DNA from: Utricularia gibba
Taxonomy: Eukaryota; Streptophyta; Magnoliopsida; Lamiales; Lentibulariaceae
DNA length: 21,099 nucleotides
Assembly (NCBI GenBank): GCA_002189035.1
Contig: NEEC01000447.1
Span: 1-21,099 of the forward strand
Reading direction: 5' to 3'
The translations under genes were made by a program, and so were the position numbers. The notes under the pieces were generated by a model, which was given only the letters and a program-made list of their open reading frames with translations, did no database searches and was not told the DNA's origin. Positions 8,995-20,796 of this stretch are shown one piece after another; within the stretch, counting starts at the first letter, position 1, and each line of letters opens with the position of its first letter.

Positions 8995-9301
8995 CCCGTG
9001 TGCATACGCAGCAGCACCACGAGGCCACATGGGCTTGGTTAATGCCCGCGTGCTCGAGCAGCAGCCAAGGCCATACGGCCGTGGAAAAAAAGAAAAACAA
9101 CCATAAAATACAATAAGCCAAAAATAAAAAATAAAATTGATAAACCCTTGGTTCGGTTCGGGCCCAATCAAAACCCGTAGGGTTTAACCCGTTCGGGTTG
9201 AACAGAAAGACAACCCCATGGGTCATGCAAACTGTAATACCCAGAATTTCATCGGGTTGGGTCCGAACCTGAATGGATCCAACCCAGGCCCATCTCTAAT
9301 C

Positions 9302-10184
9302 ATAATCATATGATATAGGTTTATTAAATTATAATAATTGAAATACATTATTTATTAAACCGTAGGATAACTGTGAAAGCTTCTTTGACTTAATTATTAC
9401 CATTTGATCCTCAGTTGTACTTTGGATGGAGTGTGTATTTTTACTTTAGTCAATTTAATTAGCATTCGATCCTTGGTTATGATTCAGATCATATTTGCTA
9501 TTTTTTTACTTTAAATATTTTATTATCATTCGATCCTTAAGTATAATGCGGATCGAGCGCGTATTTTTTATTTTAGCATTCGAACGTTAGGTATGCTGCG
9601 GATCGAGCGTATATTTTTCACTCTCATATTTTTATTAGCCTTAGATCCTTAGGTATACTTTGGATCGAGTGCATATTCATTTATTTTAAATCTTAATTAG
9701 CGTTCCACCGTTAGGAGCAATTTAGAACGTGTATACATTACAATGCCATGCCACACGGGCGTGGTTTACGCACAACCCACGCCCGTGTGCCCTTGCAATG
9801 TAAACACGCTCCACATTGCTCCTAAGGATCGAGCGTTAACACAAGTTTCAAGTAAACCATCTCCACTCGATCCGAATCATGTCTAAAGACCGAAAGCCAA
9901 TAAAAATATTAAAATAAAAATATACGCTCGATCCGCATCATATCTTAGAATCGAATGCAAATAGAATCGTTCAAATAAAAAATATACACTCGATTGGAAT
10001 CTTAACCAAGGATCGAATGCTAATTAAAATGATTAAAATAAAAATGCACACTCCATCCAAAGTATAACTAAGGGTCGAATGCTAATAAAATTAAAAACTA
10101 AGAAACTTTCACATGTAGTATATGCTTTAATAACTAACGTATTTACATTATTTATATTTTAATAAACATATATCACATGATTAT
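9302..10184. repeat. Foldback element, copy 5 (883 bp)
   Basis: The last copy with the 13-bp deletion between left subrepeats 3 and 4. An A is lost in attataaataattg near 9333. Confidence 0.87.
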
Positions 10185-10459
10185 AAAAATATTTTTTTTG
10201 TCATTGTAGAAAGCTCATCACGCCACGCACACCACCCTGGAGAGGTTTCAACAGCTGTTATGAACTCACAACCCCTTGCTCAGCAGATTCAGTAAAATTC
10301 TCTAACACTTGGGCTTCCAACGGATCATATCCCATATTCATTCATACGAAATTGTGCAAGAATAATGTGACTTTGAGTTTGAACTAGATAGTAGGACGCT
10401 GATCGAAGAATGGCCCATCGAGTCTCTAAAATTGGCCGTCCTCGCTCAACAAATGTGGG

Positions 10460-11312
10460 GTGCACGTGACATCCCAATTTCAACAAATGCATCATGATTT
10501 TCGTCGAGTGGGCCCATGAGCCCGTCCGAACCCGGGGCCCGGGCCAAGGGCCCCTCGAGAGCGCCCGCCTCAATACGAGGAGGTGTTCCTTCAAAAACCA
10601 TATACGCGTCTCGTCACAACCCAACGTTAATAAATGCATCACTTTTTTTGGCGCGCTACTGCTGACTTTGGGCCTGAGTTCGGCACGACCTCCGGCTCGA
10701 TCAGGGTGCCCCACCGAGAGCTCCTCCTTAAGTATAAAGTGTGTTGTTGAAAAAAACCGGTGTGCGGTTCTCGTGACATCCTAACTTCAACAAATGCATC
10801 ACGATTTTCGTCGAGTCGGACGGGACCGGGCTCCCGGGGCCCGGACGAGGCGCAGCGCCCGCTCCCCTCCCCCCCAAAACTAGAAGGTGTTCCATGGAAA
10901 ACATTTAGGCGGCTCGTGACAACCCAAAGTTAATAAATGCATCACTTTCTTTGCCGGGCTACAATGACTTTACGCTCGAGCCTGGTACGACGTATGGGAA
11001 GATTCGAGTGCCCCCCGAGAGCGTCTCCACAAGTATAAAGCGTGTTGTTGAAAAAACCGTGTTGGGTGCACGTGACATCCTAATTTCAACAAATGTGTCA
11101 CGATTTTCGCCGAGTGGGACCAGAGTGGGCTCATCAGCCAGACCGAACCCGGGGCCCAAGCCAAGGGCCCCTCGAGAGCGCCCCCCCACAAAACTAGATG
11201 GTGTTCCACGAAAAAAAATTAGGCGGCTCGTGATAACCCAACGCTAAGAAATGCATCCCTTTTTTCGCCGGGCTAAAACTGACTTTGGGCTCATGCCCGG
11301 CGCGACCCCCAG
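10460..11312 (+). repeat. ~300-bp dimer block, copy 5
   Basis: Six monomers, close to the consensus apart from an extra G near 10759 and a lost C near 10902. Confidence 0.86.
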
Positions 11313-11608
11313 TGTGCATACGCAGCAGCACCACGAGGCCACATGGGCTTGGTTAATGCCCGCGTGCTCGAGCAGCAGCCACAAGGCCATACGGCCGTGG
11401 AAAAAAAGAAAACCCAATACAATAAGCCAAAAATAAAAATAAAATTGATAAACCCTTGGTTCGGTTCGGCCCAATCAAAACCCGTAGGGTTTAACCCGTT
11501 CGGGTTGAACAGAAAGACAACCCCATGGGTCATGCAAACTGTAATACCCAGAATTTCATCGGGTTGGGTCCGAACCTGAATGGATCCAACCCAGGCCCAT
11601 CTCTAATC

Positions 11609-12507
11609 ATAATCATATGATATAGGTTTATTAAATTATAAATAATTGAAATACATTATTTATTAAACCGTAGGATAACTGTGAAAGCTTCTTTGACTTA
11701 ATTATTACCATTTGATCCTCAGTTGTACTTTGGATGGAGTGTGTATTTTTACTTTAGTCAATTTAATTAGCATTCGATCCTTGGTTATGATTCAGATCAT
11801 ATTTGCTATTTTTTTACTTTAAATATTTTTATTATCATTCGATCCTTAAGTATAATGCGGATCGAGCGCGTATTTTTTATTTTAATATTTTTTATTAGCA
11901 TTCGAACGTTAGGTATGCTGCGGATCGAGCGTATATTTTTCACTCTCATATTTTTATTAGCCTTAGATCCTTAGGTATACTTTGGATCGAGTGCATATTC
12001 ATTTATTTTAAATCTTAATTAGCGTTCCACCCGTTAGGAGCAATTTAGAACGTGTATACATTACAATGCCATGCCACACGGGCGTGGTTTACGCACAACC
12101 CACGCCCGTGTGCCCTTGCAATGTAAACACGCTCCACATTGCTCCTAAGGATCGAGCGTTAACACAAGTTTCAAGTAAACCATCTCCACTCGATCCGAAT
12201 CATGTCTAAAGACCGAAAGCCAATAAAAATATTAAAATAAAAAATATACGCTCGATCCGCATCATATCTTAGAATCGAATGCAAATAGAATCGTTCAAAT
12301 AAAAAATATACACTCGATTGGAATCTTAACCAAGGATCGAATGCTAATTAAAATGATTAAAATAAAAATGCACACTCCATCCAAAGTAAACTAAGGGTCG
12401 AATGCTAATAAAATTAAAAACTAAGAAACTTTCACATGTAGTATATGCTTTAATAACTAACGTATTTACATTATTTATATTTTAATAAACATATATCACA
12501 TGATTAT
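11609..12507. repeat. Foldback element, copy 6 (899 bp)
   Basis: Long form, with both attttttatt repeats present between left subrepeats 3 and 4. It loses two bases in aaagtataactaagg near 12387. Confidence 0.87.
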
Positions 12508-12780
12508 AAAAATATTTTTTTTGTCATTGTAGAAAGCTCATCACGCCACGCACACCACCCTGGAGAGGTTTCAACAGCTGTTATGAACTCACAACCCCTT
12601 GCTCAGCAGATTCAGTAAAATTCTAACACTTGGGCTTCCAACGGATCATATCCCATATTCATTCATACGAAATTGTGCAAGAATAATGTGACTTTGAGTT
12701 TGAACTAGATAGTAGGACGCTGATCGAAGAATGGCCCATCGAGTCTCTAAAATTGGCCGTCCTCGCTCAACAAATGTGGG

Positions 12781-13616
12781 GTGCACGTGACATCCCAATT
12801 TCAACAAATGCATCATGATTTTCGTCGAGTGGCCCATGAGCCCGTCCGAACCCGGGGCCCGGGCCAAGGGCCCCTCGAGAGCGCCCGCCTCAATACGAGG
12901 AGGTGTTCCTTCAAAACCATATACGCGTCTCGTCACAACCCAACGTTAATAAATGCATCACTTTTTTTGGCGCGCTACTGCTGACTTTGGGCCTGTTCGG
13001 CACGACCTCCGGCTCGATCAGGGTGCCCCACCGAGAGCTCCTCCTTAAGTGTGTGTTGTTGAAAAAAACCGTGTGCGGTTCTCGTGACATCCTAACTTCA
13101 ACAAATGCATCACGATTTTCGTCGAGTCGGACGGGACCGGGCTCCCGGGGCCCGGACGAGGCGCAGCGCCCGCTCCCTCCCCCCCAAAACTAGAAGGTGT
13201 TCCATGGAAAACCATTTAGGCGGCTCGTGACAACCCAAAGTTAATAAATGCATCACTTTCTTTGCCGGGCTACAATGACTTTACGCTCGAGCCTGGTACG
13301 ACGTATGGGAAGATTCGAGTGCCCCCCGAGAGCGTCTCCACAAGTATAAAAGCGTGTTGTTGAAAAAACCGTGTTGGGTGCACGTGACATCCTAATTTCA
13401 ACAAATGTGTCACGATTTTCGCCGAGTGGGACCAGAGTGGGCTCATCAGCCAGACCGAACCCGGGGCCCAAGCCAAGGGCCCCTCGAGAGCGCCCCCACA
13501 AAACTAGATGGTGTTCCACGAAAAAAATTAGGCGGCTCGTGATAACCCTAAGAAATGCATCCCTTTTTTCGCCGGGCTAAAACTGACTTTGGGCTCATGC
13601 CCGGCGCGACCCCCAG
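12781..13616 (+). repeat. ~300-bp dimer block, copy 6
   Basis: Six monomers. The tataaag motif at the end of b1 is destroyed near 13048 (cttaagtgtgtg), and b3 lacks part of aacccaacgct. Confidence 0.86.
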
Positions 13617-13924
13617 CCCGTGTGCATACGCAGCAGCACCACGAGGCCACATGGGCTTGGTTAATGCCCGCGTGCTCGAGCAGCAGCCACAAGGCCATAC
13701 GGCCGTGGAAAAAAGAAAAAACAACCATAAAATACAATAAGCCAAAAATAAAAATAAAATTGATAAACCCTTGGTTCGGTTCGGGCCCAATCAAAACCCG
13801 TAGGGTTTAACCCGTTCGGGTTGAACAGAAAGACAACCCCATGGGTCATGCAAACTGTAATACCCAGAATTTCATCGGGTTGGGTCCGAACCTGAATGGA
13901 TCCAACCCAGGCCCATCTCTAATC

Positions 13925-14820
13925 ATAATCATATGATATAGGTTTATTAAATTATAAATAATTGAAATACATTATTTATTAAACCGTAGGATAAACTGTG
14001 AAAGCTTCTTTGACTTAATTACCATTTGATCCTCAGTTGTACTTTGGATGGAGTGTGTATTTTTACTTTAGTCAATTTAATTAGCATTCGATCCTTGGTT
14101 ATGATTCAGATCATATTTGCTATTTTTTTACTTTAAATATTTTTATTATCATTCGATCCTTAAGTATAATGCGGATCGAGCGCGTATTTTTTATTTTAAT
14201 ATTTTTTATTAGCATTCGAACGTTAGGTATGCTGCGGATCGAGCGTATATTTTTCACTCTCATATTTTTATTAGCCTTAGATCCTTAGGTATACTTTGGA
14301 TCGAGTGCATATTCATTTATTTTAAATCTTAATTAGCGTTCCACCGTTAGGAGCAATTTAGAACGTGTATACATTACAATGCCATGCCACACGGGCGTGG
14401 TTTACGCACAACCCACGCCCGTGTGCCCTTGCAATGTAAACACGCTCCACATTGCTCCTAAGGATCGAGCGTTAACACAAGTTTCAAGTAAACCATCTCC
14501 ACTCGATCCGAATCATGTCTAAAGACCGAAAGCCAATAAAAATATTAAAATAAAAAATATACGCTCGATCCGCATCATATCTTAGAATCGAATGCAAATA
14601 GAATCGTTCAAATAAAAAATATACACTCGATTGGAATCTTAACCAAGGATCGAATGCTAATTAAAATGATTAAAATAAAAATGCACACTCCATCCAAAGT
14701 ATAACTAAGGGTCGAATGCTAATAAAATTAAAAACTAAGAAACTTTCACATGTAGTATATGCTTTAATAACTAACGTATTTACATTATTTATATTTAATA
14801 AACATATATCACATGATTAT
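13925..14820. repeat. Foldback element, copy 7 (896 bp)
   Basis: Long form. A T is lost near 14795 (atatttaataaac), which opens a chance frame at 14716-14898. Confidence 0.87.
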
Positions 14821-15094
14821 AAAAATATTTTTTTTGTCATTGTAGAAAGCTCATCACGCCACGCACACCACCTGGAGAGGTTTCAACAGCTGTTATGAAC
14901 TCACAACCCCTTGCTCAGCAGATTCAGTAAAATTCTCTAACACTTGGGCTTCCAACGGATCATATCCCATATTCATTCATACGAAATTGTGCAAGAATAA
15001 TGTGACTTTGAGTTTGAACTAGATAGTAGGACGCTGATCGAAGAATGGCCCATCGAGTCTCTAAAATTGGCCGTCCTCGCTCAACAAATGTGGG

Positions 15095-15947
15095 GTGCAC
15101 GTGACATCCCAATTTCAACAAATGCATCATGATTTTCGTCGAGTGGGCCCATGAGCCCGTCCGAACCCGGGGCCCGGGCCAAGGGCCCCTCGAGAGCGCC
15201 CGCCTCAATACGAGGAGGTGTTCCTTCAAAAACCATATACGCGTCTCGTCACAACCCAACGTTAATAAATGCATCACTTTTTTTGGCGCGCTACTGCTGA
15301 CTTTGGGCCTGAGTTCGGCACGACCTCCGGCTCGATCAGGGTGCCCCACCGAGAGCTCCTCCTTAAGTATAAAGTGTGTTGTTGAAAAAAAACCGTGTGC
15401 GGTTCTCGTGACATCCTAACTTCAACAAATGCATCACGATTTTCGTCGAGTCGGACGGGACCGGGCTCCCGGGGCCCGGACGAGGCGCAGCGCCCGCTCC
15501 CCTCCCCCCCAAAACTAGAAGGTGTTCCATGGAAAACCATTTAGGCGGCTCGTGACAACCCAAAGTTAATAAATGCATCACTTTCTTTGCCGGGCTACAA
15601 TGACTTTACGCTCGAGCCTGGTACGACGTATGGGAAGATTCGAGTGCCCCCCGAGAGCGTCTCCACAAGTATAAAGCGTGTTGTTGAAAAAACCGTGTTG
15701 GGTGCACGTGACATCCTAATTTCAACAAATGTGTCACGATTTTCGCCGAGTGGGACCAGAGTGGGCTCATCAGCCAGACCGAACCCGGGGCCCAAGCCAA
15801 GGGCCCCTCGAGAGCGCCCCCCACAAAACTAGATGGTGTTCCACGAAAAAAAATTAGGCGGCTCGTGATAACCCAACGCTAAGAAATGCATCCCTTTTTT
15901 CGCCGGGCTAAAACTGACTTTGGGCTCATGCCCGGCGCGACCCCCAG
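15095..15947 (+). repeat. ~300-bp dimer block, copy 7
   Basis: Six monomers, nearly consensus; differences are mainly in homopolymer lengths. Confidence 0.87.
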
Positions 15948-16252
15948 CCCGTGTGCATACGCAGCAGCACGAGGCCACATGGGCTTGGTTAATGCCCGCG
16001 TGCTCGAGCAGCAGCCACAAGGCCATACGGCCGTGGAAAAAAAGAAAACAACCATAAAATACAATAAGCCAAAAATAAAAAATAAAATTGATAAACCCTT
16101 GGTTCGGTTCGGGCCCAATCAAAACCCGTAGGGTTTAACCCGTTCGGGTTGAACAGAAAGACAACCCCATGGGTCATGCAAACTGTAATACCCAGAATTT
16201 CATCGGGTTGGGTCCGAACCTGAATGGATCCAACCCAGGCCCATCTCTAATC

Positions 16253-17140
16253 ATCATATGATATAGGTTTATTAAATTATAAATAATTGAAATATTATTT
16301 ATTAAACCGTAGGATAACTGTGAAAGCTTCTTTGACTTAATTTACCATTTGATCCTCAGTTGTACTTTGGATGGAGTGTGTATTTTTACTTTAGTCAATT
16401 TAATTAGCATTCGATCCTTGGTTATGATTCAGATCATATTTGCTATTTTTTTACTTTAAATATTTTTATTATCATTCGATCCTTAAGTATAATGCGGATC
16501 GAGCGCGTATTTTTTATTTTAATATTTTTTATTAGCATTCGAACGTTAGGTATGCTGCGGATCGAGCGTATATTTTTCACTCTCATATTTTTATTAGCCT
16601 TAGATCCTTAGGTATACTTTGGATCGAGTGCATATTCATTTATTTTAAATCTTAGCGTTCCACCGTTAGGAGCAATTTAGAACGTGTATACATTACAATG
16701 CCATGCCACACGGCGTGGTTTACGCACAACCCACGCCCGTGTGCCCTTGCAATGTAAACACGCTCCACATTGCTCCTAAGGATCGAGCGTTAACACAAGT
16801 TTCAAGTAAACCATCTCCACTCGATCCGAATCATGTCTAAAGACCGAAAGCCAATAAAAATATTAAAATAAAAAATATACGCTCGATCCGCATCATATCT
16901 TAGAATCGAATGCAAATAGAATCGTTCAAATAAAAAATATACACTCGATTGGAATCTTAACCAAGGATCGAATGCTAATTAAAATGATTAAAATAAAAAT
17001 GCACACTCCATCCAAAGTATAACTAAGGGTCGAATGCTAATAAAATTAAAAACTAAGAAACTTTCACATGTAGTATATGCTTTAATAACTAACGTATTTT
17101 ACATTATTTATATTTTAATAAACATATATCACATGATTAT
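16253..17140. repeat. Foldback element, copy 8 (888 bp)
   Basis: Long form. The left terminus is shortened by three bases (atcatatgat instead of ataatcatatgat), and there are losses near 16293, 16342 and 16653 and in the apical stem near 16711. Confidence 0.86.
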
Positions 17141-17415
17141 AAAAATATTTTTTTTGTCATTGTAGAAAGCTCATCACGCCACGCACACCACCCTGGAGAG
17201 GTTTCAACAGCTGTTATGAACTCACAACCCCTTGCTCAGCAGATTCAGTAAAATTCTCTAACACTTGGGCTTCCAACGGATCATATCCCATATTCATTCA
17301 TACGAAATTGTGCAAGAATAATGTGACTTTGAGTTTGAACTAGATAGTAGGACGCTGATCGAAGAATGGCCCATCGAGTCTCTAAAATTGGCCGTCCTCG
17401 CTCAACAAATGTGGG

Positions 17416-18263
17416 GTGCACGTGACATCCCAATTTCAACAAATGCATCATGATTTTCGTCGAGTGGGCCCATGAGCCCGTCCGAACCCGGGGCCCGGGC
17501 CAAGGGCCCCTCGAGAGCGCCCGCCTCAATACGAGGAGGTGTTCCTTCAAAAACCATATACGCGTCTCGTCACAACCCAACGTTAATAAATGCATCACTT
17601 TTTTTGGCGCGCTACTGCTGACTTTGGGCCTGAGTTCGGCACGACCTCCGGCTCGATCAGGGTGCCCCACGAGAGCTCCTCCTTAAGTATAAAGTGTGTT
17701 GTTGAAAAAAACGTGTGCGGTTCTCGTGACATCCTAACTTCAACAAATGCATCACGATTTTCGTCGAGTCGGACGGGACCGGGCTCCCGGGGCCCGGACG
17801 AGGCGCGCGCCCGCTCCCCTCCCCCCCAAAACTAGAAGGTGTTCCATGGAAAACCATTTAGGCGGCTCGTGACAACCCAAGTTAATAAATGCATCACTTT
17901 CTTTGCCGGGCTACAATGACTTTACGCTCGAGCCTGGTACGACGTATGGGAAGATTCGAGTGCCCCCCGAGAGCGTCTCCACAAGTATAAAGCGTGTTGT
18001 TTGAAAAAACCGTGTTGGGTGCACGTGACATCCTAATTTCAACAAATGTGTCACGATTTTCGCCGAGTGGGACCAGAGTGGGCTCATCAGCCCAGACCGA
18101 ACCCGGGGCCCAAGCCAAGGGCCCCTCGAGAGCGCCCCCCACAACTAGATGGTGTTCCACGAAAAAAAATTAGGCGGCTCGTGATAACCCAACGCTAAGA
18201 AATGCATCCCTTTTTTCGCCGGGCTAAAACTGACTTTGGGCTCATGCCCGGCGCGACCCCCAG
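17416..18263 (+). repeat. ~300-bp dimer block, copy 8
   Basis: Six monomers. Two bases are lost or rearranged in gaggcgcgcgcccg near 17801, and single bases are gained or lost near 17670, 17711 and 18000. Confidence 0.86.
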
Positions 18264-18562
18264 CCCGTGTGCATACGCAGCAGCACCACGAGGCCACATG
18301 GGCTTGGTTAATGCCCGCGTGCTCGAGCAGCAGCCACAAGGCCATACGGCCGTGGAAAAAAAGAAAAACAACCATAAAATACAAAAATAAAAAATAAAAT
18401 TGATAAACCCTTGGTTCGGTTCGGGCCCAATCAAAACCCGTAGGGTTTAACCCGTCGGGTTGAACAGAAAGACAACCCATGGGTCATGCAAACTGTAATA
18501 CCCAGAATTTCATCGGGTTGGGTCCGAACCTGAATGGATCCAACCCAGGCCCATCTCTAATC

Positions 18563-19458
18563 ATAATCATATGATATAGGTTTATTAAATTATAAATAAT
18601 TGAAATACATTATTATTAAACCGTAGGATAACTGTGAAAGCTTCTTTGACTTAATTATTACCATTGATCCTCAGTTGTACTTTGGATGGAGTGTGTATTT
18701 TTACTTTAGTCAATTTAATTAGCATTCGATCCTTGGTTATGATTCAGATCATATTTGCTATTTTTTTACTTTAAATATTTTTATTATCATTCGATCCTTA
18801 AGTATATATGCGGATCGAGCGCGTATTTTTATTTTAATATTTTTTATTAGCATTCGAACGTTAGGTATGCTGCGGATCGAGCGTATATTTTTCACTCTCA
18901 TATTTTTATTAGCCTTAGATCCTTAGGTATACTTTGGATCGAGTGCATATTCATTTATTTTAAATCTTAATTAGCGTTCCACCGTTAGGAGCAATTTAGA
19001 ACGTGTATACATTACAATGCCATGCCACACGGGCGTGGTTTACGCACAACCCACGCCCGTGTGCCCTTGCAATGTAAACACGCTCCACATTGCTCCTAAG
19101 GATCGAGCGTTAACACAAGTTTCAAGTAAACCATCTCCACTCGATCCGAATCATGTCTAAAGACCGAAAGCCAATAAAAATATTAAAAAAAAAATATACG
19201 CTCGATCCGCATCATATCTTAGAATCGAATGCAAATAGAATCGTTCAAATAAAAAATATACACTCGATTGGAATCTTAACCAAGGATCGAATGCTAATTA
19301 AAATGATTAAAATAAAAATGCACACTCCATCCAAAGTATAACTAAGGGTCGAATGCTAATAAAATTAAAAACTAAGAAACTTTCACATGTAGTATATGCT
19401 TTAATAACTAACGTATTTACATTATTTATATTTTAATAAACATATATCACATGATTAT
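18563..19458. repeat. Foldback element, copy 9 (896 bp)
   Basis: Long form. Small changes near 18613, 18665, 18805 and 19185-19194. The A run at the last site opens a chance plus-strand frame at 19153-19341. Confidence 0.87.
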
Positions 19459-19732
19459 AAAAATATTTTTTTGTCATTGTAGAAAGCTCATCACGCCACG
19501 CACACCACCCTGGAGAGGTTTCAACAGCTGTTATGAACTCACAACCCCTTGCTCAGCAGATTCAGTAAAATTCTCTAACACTTGGGCTTCCAACGGATCA
19601 TATCCCATATTCATTCATACGAAATTGTGCAAGAATAATGTGACTTTGAGTTTGAACTAGATAGTAGGACGCTGATCGAAGAATGGCCCATCGAGTCTCT
19701 AAAATTGGCCGTCCTCGCTCAACAAATGTGGG

Positions 19733-20576
19733 GTGCACGTGACATCCCAATTTCAACAAATGCATCATGATTTTCGTCGAGTGGGCCCATGAGCCCGTCC
19801 GAACCCGGGGCCCGGGCCAAGGGCCCCTCGAGAGCGCCCGCCTCAATACGAGGAGGTGTTCCTTCAAAAACCATATACGCGTCGTCACAACCCAACGTTA
19901 ATAAATGCATCACTTTTTTTGGCGCGCTACTGCTGACTTTGGGCCTGAGTTCGGCACGACCTCCGGCTCGATCAGGGTGCCCCACCGAGAGCTCCTCCTT
20001 AAGTATAAAGTGTGTTGTTGAAAAAAACGTGTGCGGTTCTCGTGACATCCTAACTTCAACAAATGCATCACGATTTTCGTCGAGTCGGACGGGACCGGGC
20101 TCCCGGGGCCCGGACGAGGCGCAGCGCCCGCTCCCCTCCCCCCAAAACTAGAAGGTGTTCCATGGAAAACCATTTAGGCGGCTCGTGACAACCCAAAGTT
20201 AATAAATGCATCACTTTCTTTGCCGGGCTACAATGACTTTACGCTCGAGCCTGGTACGACGTATGGGAAGATTCGAGTGCCCCCCGAGAGCGTCTCCACA
20301 AGTATAAAGCGTGTTGTTGAAAAACCGTGTTGGGTGCACGTGACATCCTAATTTCAACAAATGTGTCACGATTTTCGCCGAGTGGGACCAGAGTGGCTCA
20401 TCAGCCAGACCGAACCCGGGCCCAAGCCAAGGGCCCTCGAGAGCGCCCCCCACAAAACTAGATGGTGTTCCACGAAAAAAAATTAGGCGGCTCGTGATAA
20501 CCCAACGCTAAGAAATGCATCCCTTTTTTCGCCGGGCTAAAACTGACTTTGGGCTCATGCCCGGCGCGACCCCCAG
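19733..20576 (+). repeat. ~300-bp dimer block, copy 9
   Basis: Six monomers. Two bases are lost near 19880 at the a1/b1 border, and G/C runs are shorter near 20396, 20417 and 20434. Confidence 0.86.
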
Positions 20577-20796
20577 CCCGTGTGCATACGCAGCAGCACC
20601 ACGAGGCCACATGGGCTTGGTTAATGCCCGCGTGCTCGAGCAGCAGCCACAAGGCCATACGGCCGTGGAAAAAAGAAAAACAACCATAAAATACAATAAG
20701 CCAAAAATAAAATAAAATTGATAAACCCTTGGTTCGGTTCGGGCCCAATCAAAACCCGTAGGGTTTAACCCGTTCGGGGTTGAACAGAAAGACAAC

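Larger units (their letters stand above)
6919..9214 (+). repeat. Satellite unit copy 4 (2296 bp)
   Basis: Carries the 13-bp left-arm deletion near 7270 (with copies 3 and 5), and the C-for-A variant near 8401-8408 and short C run near 8244 (with copy 3). Private losses: three bases in ctttagtcaat near 7153, four bases near 7223 and two bases in gtaaacacgctcc near 7503. Confidence 0.97.
9215..11521 (+). repeat. Satellite unit copy 5 (2307 bp)
   Basis: Carries the 13-bp left-arm deletion near 9570 (with copies 3 and 4). It has the ccccaccgag form near 10709 rather than the copy 3/4 variant, so it is intermediate between the 3-4 pair and the long-form copies. Private changes: one extra G in aaaccggtgtg near 10759, loss of four bases before gtgtgcata near 11313, and loss of about six bases in the A-rich tail near 11412. 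Confidence 0.97.
11522..13837 (+). repeat. Satellite unit copy 6 (2316 bp)
   Basis: Carries the long form of the AT-rich left-arm link (about 11872-11900). Private changes: an extra C in ccacccgttagg near 12029, loss of two bases in ttctctaacac near 12623, loss of two or three bases in gcctgagttcgg near 12994, a shortened tataaag motif near 13048, and loss of four bases in aacccaacgctaag near 13547. Confidence 0.97.
13838..16165 (+). repeat. Satellite unit copy 7 (2328 bp)
   Basis: Nearly as long as copy 1, with the long left-arm link. Private differences are a 3-bp loss in ttaattattacc near 14020, one extra A in ataaactgtg near 13993, one lost C in caccctggag near 14870, and a 3-bp loss in gcagcaccacgag near 15968. 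Confidence 0.97.
16166..18475 (+). repeat. Satellite unit copy 8 (2310 bp)
   Basis: Long left-arm link. Private losses: three bases at the left foldback terminus (atcatcatatg at 16250-16260), two bases in aatacattat near 16293, four bases in cttaattagcg near 16653, one G in the apical hairpin stem near 16711, and about seven bases in the A-rich tail near 18384. Confidence 0.97.
18476..20796 (+). repeat. Satellite unit copy 9 (2321 bp)
   Basis: Long left-arm link. Private changes include an altered tatatatgcgg near 18805, a continuous A run near 19185-19194 where other copies have an interrupting T, a 2-bp loss in cgcgtctcgtc near 19880, and a G loss in gtgggctcatc near 20396. Confidence 0.97.

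Noticed and set aside
14716-14898. Plus-strand frame of 60 codons running out of the right foldback arm of copy 7
   Set aside because: Opened only by a lost T near 14795 in this copy; the AT-rich composition and absence of the frame in the other copies argue against coding.
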